Shown here in pieces: positions 48,970 to 53,419 of a DNA stretch of 53,419 bases; the stretch's first letter is position 1; every line of letters starts with the position of its first letter. This stretch comes from an uncultured Bacteroidales bacterium (GTDB taxonomy: Bacteria > Bacteroidota > Bacteroidia > Bacteroidales > FEN-979): the NCBI GenBank assembly GCA_903926565.1, contig CAIYJU010000015.1, forward strand, positions 1 to 53,419, in the 5' to 3' direction. The notes beneath the pieces were generated by a model. That model made no database searches. It was not told where the DNA came from and was given only the letters and a program-made list of their open reading frames with translations. A program made the translations under genes and the position numbers.

Positions 48970-51900
48970 ATGAAATTTTTTCCAAACCGGTTGATCATAT
49001 CTGTCCAGAGATTACGGGCATATTATATCGTGCCGACTTTTATGCTTATGATCTGTTGTCTGGCTTTGGCACAGTCAGCACAGGCAAACCCTGCGATGTT
49101 GCAGGGGGTTGTCACCAACGGAGCAACCGGACTCCCTGTTATCGGTGCAAAGATAACAGTAAACGGGCAATTTGCATGGTCCACCTCCGGAGGGATTTAT
49201 AATCTTATGGTCAACCCCGTTGGCACCTTCCCTGTTTCGTGTATAAAAGCCGGCTTTGACAATTATATTTCGCAACCCGTGGTTTTTATCCCCGGCGGGT
49301 CATCGTTGCTTAATATTTCAATCTGGGAAAACGTCAATCCTCCTGCAAATGTCACGGCACTTCTCGATTCAGGCAGCCTGCATGTGCCGGTTTCCTGGAA
49401 TCCCCCTTCAGGCAACTATGAACTGCTTTATGATGATGGAATCCAGGATAATTTTGCAATCTGGACGGTTCAGGGGAACATGAATGCACTTAAATTTTCC
49501 CCTTTGGGCTTTCCTGTAAAATTAACCGGTTGCTCCATCAGCATAGGTTCCTCCTCCAATTACCCGGCCGGAAGCAACCCGCTCATCCCTTTCCAGATCA
49601 GGATCTATGATGCCACCGGGGCAGGAGGCACACCCGGCAACAGTATTGCCGGACCCTTCGACATCCTCCCTGCCGCCCCGGGCTGGGTTGAATTTACCCT
49701 CCCGGTGCCGGTAAGTATAAATGCCGGCTCATTCTTTATCGCCATGATTCAGGGAGGTAATGCCCCGAATGCAGCAGGAATCGCCATCGATGAAACATCA
49801 CCGCAGTACCGGAGCTATTCCAGGTTTGTCAGTGGCGGCGGCCCCTGGTTTCCCGCCGGCGGAAATTTTATGATTCGTGCACGCTGCCTGGGACCCGGAG
49901 GTCCTGTTGTTCTTGCCGATGAATTATTATCAGCCGGGGTAAATAACATTTACAGGCTGCGACAGGGAGAGGAGCAAAACCCTGCTGCCTGGACCATGGT
50001 TGGAATGACTTCCCTCAATTCAATCACCGACACCTCCTGGGCTATGCTCTCCTGCGGGCCGTTCCGCTGGGGGGTTAAATCTCAATATCCGGGGAACCGG
50101 TGGTCGCCGGTCTCCTTTTCAAACATACTCGGAAAATGCTGGACTGCCCCCGTAAACCTTCACCTTGATTTGAGCTGCGACAGCGCTGAAATGACAGGTG
50201 TATCGATGAGCATGGTCAACATGGCTTATCCCGATACACTCTATTCGGCAACATTCGATTCATTGGGGAATGCTTTTTTCCCGGGGGTTTGGAAGGGAAC
50301 ATACCAGCTTACAGTGAGTAAATTCGGATACGACACCATCATTCAATCTATACCGGTCACCGGCCCTGTAACGTTGAGTTTATTTTTGGCCCAGGTGAAA
50401 ATTCCTCCTGCCAACCTTGTGGTGGATGACAGCAGTCTCATGGCCCGATGGGATGTCCCTCATTTTGAAAAGCAAATTTTCTCGGAAAAATGGAACAGCG
50501 GCTCGTTCGCACAGAATGGCTGGACTCTTGAAAACGGAATGAACTGGGGTATTTCCCAGACACTGGGCAATCCTTTTCCTGCGGTGATTTTTAATGCAAT
50601 ACCTCACCAGGTAAACTATTCTCAATCACTCGTGAGCAGAACCATTTCAGGGCAGCACTCTACCCTGCTTAAATTAAAGTACGATATTTTTCTGGATAAT
50701 GTCGGAACAACCACCGTCAACCAGATGGCAGTTGAGATCTGGGACGGACTGGCCTGGCATACGCTGAAAAGCTATTCCAATACAGGGGGAGACCTCCCCT
50801 GGACCCGCGATGATCTTGATATCTCAGCCTACTCTGACCAGGATTTTAAGGTCAGGTTTCATGCTACAGGTGGAAATTCATCCGACATCATCAGCTGGAG
50901 TATTGACAATATTGACGTAATCGCCTCTGAACCTGCACAGGAACAGGCCAATTGTATCATGGGGTACTATTTTTACCTGGGAAATGCGATCGTGGGTTAT
51001 ACCACAAAAAATGCCTTCCCCATTCCCGGAAACCTGGTTCAGTTCGGTCAAACATACGATGCCTGTGTCAGGGCACTTTATGGAAGTGGATATTCTGATT
51101 TTGCCTGTACGAACTTTACCTCCGGCTTTCTTTACCCTGTACGGAATCTGAACGGGTATCCCATTGAAGATGCGGCATATATTACCTGGGAGAAACCGTT
51201 GGCTTCCAACGATACTGTGCAGTTTACTCCCCCGGGCCTGGTTGGATACACCATCTTAAGGGATGACAGTATAATTGCCACAATCTACGATCCGGACTCA
51301 CTGTCACTCTATGATTTCGGACTTGAGCCAGGTTATTACCGTTATGGTGTTTCCGCCAGGTACAACCTTACGGATTATGGGTTTCCCGGTCAGCAGGGGG
51401 AAAGCCTGCCTGCCGGTCCGCTGCATGTCACAATTACATGGGGCCGGCAACTGCCATTTTATGAATCATGGAATGCCGGCACATTCTCTTTTAATGAATG
51501 GCGGCTCAACCCTTCCCAGGGAAACTGGATCATTAATTCTGTTGAAGGAATCCCGGCTCCGGCAGCCAATTTCAAATGGCAGCCACCGTTGGTGAACTAT
51601 GACTATTCACTTGAAAGCCCGCCATTCAATGGATTGCCGTTTAACTGTGCAGCGATCTGGCTTGATTTTGACCTGAAACTCGACGACCGCAACTATACCG
51701 GAACCGAACGGATGATCGTTGAGGCTTACTACAACAACAGCTGGCATAAAAAAGCTGAAATAAAGAATACAGGCAGCCTCCCATGGACAAATTATCATCT
51801 TGACATCAGTCCGGCCCGTGGGAAAGGATTCCGGATCCGTTTCAGGGCATCTGGCCAGAACTCTTCTGAAATTCTCAACTGGTATATTGACAATGTCAAC

Positions 51901-52953
51901 ATCTACCCGGTTTGTTATCCTGCAACCAATCTTGCAGGGATGGCAATGGGAAATTCCGTCAGACTCACCTGGAGTCCTCCCTCATGTTATGGAGGAACCC
52001 TCTTAAACGAAGGCTTTGAGGAGAGCGTTTTTCCGCCGCCTGGCTGGATCCGGCAAATCATCAATCCGTCAGCAACCTGGTCCCATACTCCTGCAGGTTC
52101 AATACCCGGAGTTCATAACGGAAATTTTTCAGCAGGCCTTGACTGGGATTACAACCACCAGGATGAGTGGCTCATCGCCAGGGATATTTATGTGAACGGA
52201 GACCTGAATTTCTGGAGCTATGCATACCAGGGATCGCTTCACCAGGACCACTATTATATTAAGGTGTCACCTGATCATGGAGCTACCTGGGATGTGCGGC
52301 TGGATCTGTCTGCTCTTCCCCCTTATCCGTCTCCAACAGGGGTGAATGCCTGGAATACACCATATCATGTAAATCTTTCCATGTATGACGGCGAAACAGT
52401 TGACATTGCATGGCATGCAATAGACGGAGACGGAAATGGATTGTGGTATCCCTGGGCAATTGACGATTGTTCAATAGGAGCAGATGATCATCGCCAGTCA
52501 ATAGCAGGCTACGATATCTACCGGAAGGGAGCAGGGAATGCCTGGTTTAACAAGGTGAACCCCGAATTGGTGCTGGACACTTCCTGGATTGACGAAAATC
52601 TCCCCCTGGGCCAGTTTCACTATTTTGTCCATGCCCAATATGCTGAATGTGAAAATGCTTCAAATTCGGACACCATCATGGCGGATATTGTTACAGGACT
52701 GAGTGCAATTTATTCACCGGATGTTTCCATATTCCCGAACCCGGTGACGGACCAGGTTACAGTTGCCTCTTCTGAGAATCTTGGGGAAATCGAACTCTTT
52801 GAACCTTCAGGAAAACTTGTGTGGAGGCTGTTAATGAAAGACGAAAAGAGAATATCGATAGATACCCGGGGTTTCCATACAGGGATATACTTTATGAAGG
52901 TTTTTGCTGGTGGCAGGATGAGCGTTTTTAAAATCTGTATTATTAAATCATAG
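48970..52953 (+). CDS. large T9SS-exported multidomain surface protein
   Basis: 1327 aa. Signal peptide near residues 20-40 (LALAQSAQA). Then a CarboxypepD_reg-like domain (MLQGVVTNGATGLPVIGAK), repeated fibronectin-like strands (NVTALLDSGSLHVPVSWNPP), and three MAM/choice-of-anchor-J type jelly-rolls, each opening with a F/Y-x-E-x-W/F-N-x-G pattern (FSEKWNSGSFAQNGW, YESWNAGTFSFNEW, NEGFEESVFPPPGW) and with DxWSIDN-like ends. The last 75 residues are a T9SS type A sorting domain (VSIFPNPVTDQVTV, IELFEPSGKLVW, GIYFMKVF). Surface attachment or secretion is expected; adhesion or substrate binding is inferred from the domain kinds. Confidence 0.88.
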   Translation: MKFFPNRLIISVQRLRAYYIVPTFMLMICCLALAQSAQANPAMLQGVVTNGATGLPVIGAKITVNGQFAWSTSGGIYNLMVNPVGTFPVSCIKAGFDNYISQPVVFIPGGSSLLNISIWENVNPPANVTALLDSGSLHVPVSWNPPSGNYELLYDDGIQDNFAIWTVQGNMNALKFSPLGFPVKLTGCSISIGSSSNYPAGSNPLIPFQIRIYDATGAGGTPGNSIAGPFDILPAAPGWVEFTLPVPVSINAGSFFIAMIQGGNAPNAAGIAIDETSPQYRSYSRFVSGGGPWFPAGGNFMIRARCLGPGGPVVLADELLSAGVNNIYRLRQGEEQNPAAWTMVGMTSLNSITDTSWAMLSCGPFRWGVKSQYPGNRWSPVSFSNILGKCWTAPVNLHLDLSCDSAEMTGVSMSMVNMAYPDTLYSATFDSLGNAFFPGVWKGTYQLTVSKFGYDTIIQSIPVTGPVTLSLFLAQVKIPPANLVVDDSSLMARWDVPHFEKQIFSEKWNSGSFAQNGWTLENGMNWGISQTLGNPFPAVIFNAIPHQVNYSQSLVSRTISGQHSTLLKLKYDIFLDNVGTTTVNQMAVEIWDGLAWHTLKSYSNTGGDLPWTRDDLDISAYSDQDFKVRFHATGGNSSDIISWSIDNIDVIASEPAQEQANCIMGYYFYLGNAIVGYTTKNAFPIPGNLVQFGQTYDACVRALYGSGYSDFACTNFTSGFLYPVRNLNGYPIEDAAYITWEKPLASNDTVQFTPPGLVGYTILRDDSIIATIYDPDSLSLYDFGLEPGYYRYGVSARYNLTDYGFPGQQGESLPAGPLHVTITWGRQLPFYESWNAGTFSFNEWRLNPSQGNWIINSVEGIPAPAANFKWQPPLVNYDYSLESPPFNGLPFNCAAIWLDFDLKLDDRNYTGTERMIVEAYYNNSWHKKAEIKNTGSLPWTNYHLDISPARGKGFRIRFRASGQNSSEILNWYIDNVNIYPVCYPATNLAGMAMGNSVRLTWSPPSCYGGTLLNEGFEESVFPPPGWIRQIINPSATWSHTPAGSIPGVHNGNFSAGLDWDYNHQDEWLIARDIYVNGDLNFWSYAYQGSLHQDHYYIKVSPDHGATWDVRLDLSALPPYPSPTGVNAWNTPYHVNLSMYDGETVDIAWHAIDGDGNGLWYPWAIDDCSIGADDHRQSIAGYDIYRKGAGNAWFNKVNPELVLDTSWIDENLPLGQFHYFVHAQYAECENASNSDTIMADIVTGLSAIYSPDVSIFPNPVTDQVTVASSENLGEIELFEPSGKLVWRLLMKDEKRISIDTRGFHTGIYFMKVFAGGRMSVFKICIIKS

Positions 52954-53026
52954 CACACTGATGCTGCAATCAGGCTGAGTTGTCTGGATCAGTTTCTGAG
53001 GGTTATTCTGAAGAAGAAAATAAATA

Positions 53027-53059
53027 TTGGTATAAAAGGTTCAGGCATCAATAATTTTG
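53027..53059 (+). promoter_or_regulatory. candidate promoter of the last gene
   Basis: TTG (53027-53029), 22 bases, TAATTTTG (53052-53059). The leader to the ATG at 53210 would be about 145 bases and AT-rich, with no recognised riboswitch. Confidence 0.4.
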
Positions 53060-53209
53060 TGTACCTTGCGAACCTATTTCAATATTTTTAAAGTGCTGAT
53101 TTGTAATTTTATTCCCCTAATTCCATCAATAGCAATATTGATTTAATATATTTTTCAACAATAATCATCATTACAATTATTCACAATTATTAATCTAAAA
53201 ATCAAAACT

Positions 53210-53419
53210 ATGAGAAATTTTACCAAAACGCTGAAGACATTGGCACTGCTTGCAGTATCGATGTTTGTCTTCGTTTCCTTCGGGTTTGCTCAGCAGACGA
53301 TGCTGGTAACCGAAAGTTTCGAGACAGGTAGCGGCACAACCCCTCCGGCAGGATGGACACTGGAGCAAGTCACAGGTACTGTCATGGGCACTACCTTTGC
53401 AACCAGTTCGACCAATCCG
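53210..53419 (+). CDS. secreted protein, 5' end only (cut by window end)
   Basis: 70 codons from the ATG at 53210 run open to the last base. Signal peptide MRNFTKTLKTLALLAVSMFV with cleavage near GFAQQ, then TESFETGSGTTPPAGWTLEQ, the opening of a choice-of-anchor-J/MAM-like jelly-roll like those in the preceding 1327-aa protein. Probably another T9SS-exported surface protein. The rest lies outside the window. Confidence 0.8.
   Translation, partial: MRNFTKTLKTLALLAVSMFVFVSFGFAQQTMLVTESFETGSGTTPPAGWTLEQVTGTVMGTTFATSSTNP

Noticed and set aside
1..53419. tRNA, rRNA, transposase or prophage genes
   Set aside because: Looked for T-loop sequences, DDE or serine recombinase motifs and phage structural proteins; none found by eye.

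Overview
The window reads as chromosomal DNA of an uncultured or environmental, probably anaerobic member of the Bacteroidota (Bacteroidales-like). The grounds are: two secreted proteins with type IX secretion (T9SS) C-terminal sorting domains, a TonB-dependent receptor with a carboxypeptidase-regulatory domain, a MntA/HepT and a ParDE toxin-antitoxin pair, L21-L27 and SerS proteins of bacterial type, and repeated promoter boxes of the Bacteroidota form TAnnTTTG. There is no CRISPR array, tRNA, rRNA, transposase or phage gene that I can see.

Layout. 1-142: two identical-arm palindromes and a Fur-box-like site, probably the control region of a gene to the left of the window. 143-9169 (minus): an eight-gene operon with four PQQ-like beta-propeller proteins, an NHL-type propeller, a tiny Cys-rich Tat-type protein, a NapG-like periplasmic ferredoxin and a NapH-like membrane polyferredoxin; no terminal reductase or dehydrogenase is present. 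9396-13787 (plus): a lone receiver protein and a 1290-aa protein with two GAF-like repeats, two receiver-like domains and a PEP-synthase-type ATP-grasp domain. 13813-20419 (plus): NuoE-like, NuoF-like and a 1236-aa NuoG/GltD/formate-dehydrogenase-like fusion, followed by a ferritin-like protein; the set matches the StnABC type of electron-bifurcating transhydrogenase, and the formate-dehydrogenase-like part looks catalytically dead. 20511-24912: a TPR membrane protein, a duplicated small membrane protein flanking MntA/HepT, and ParDE. 25088-29988: a T9SS beta-helix protein broken by a frameshift and a TonB-dependent receptor. 29998-33276 (minus): a Spy-like protein and two paralogous B12-binding radical SAM proteins. 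33368-42254: a surface-glycan or lipid block (ACP, KASIII-like, SDR, GT2, GNAT, two sulfotransferases, flippase, RffA-like aminotransferase), with a candidate 6S-like RNA inside it. 42288-48830 (minus): a sortilin/BNR-repeat protein, mtnA, serS, rpmA, rplU. 48970-53419 (plus): a 1327-aa T9SS adhesin-like protein and the start of another secreted protein.

The most unusual DNA-level signal is a set of degenerate short tandem repeats, mostly with a 7-bp period, that fill the spaces between co-directional genes and end at or close to the next start codon (13.8, 14.4, 16.2, 33.6, 35.5, 36.5 and 48.4 kb). Several unrelated palindromic repeat families are also scattered through the window; one of them lies inside a coding region and is translated.

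All calls come from reading the sequence and the translated frames; no database search was run.
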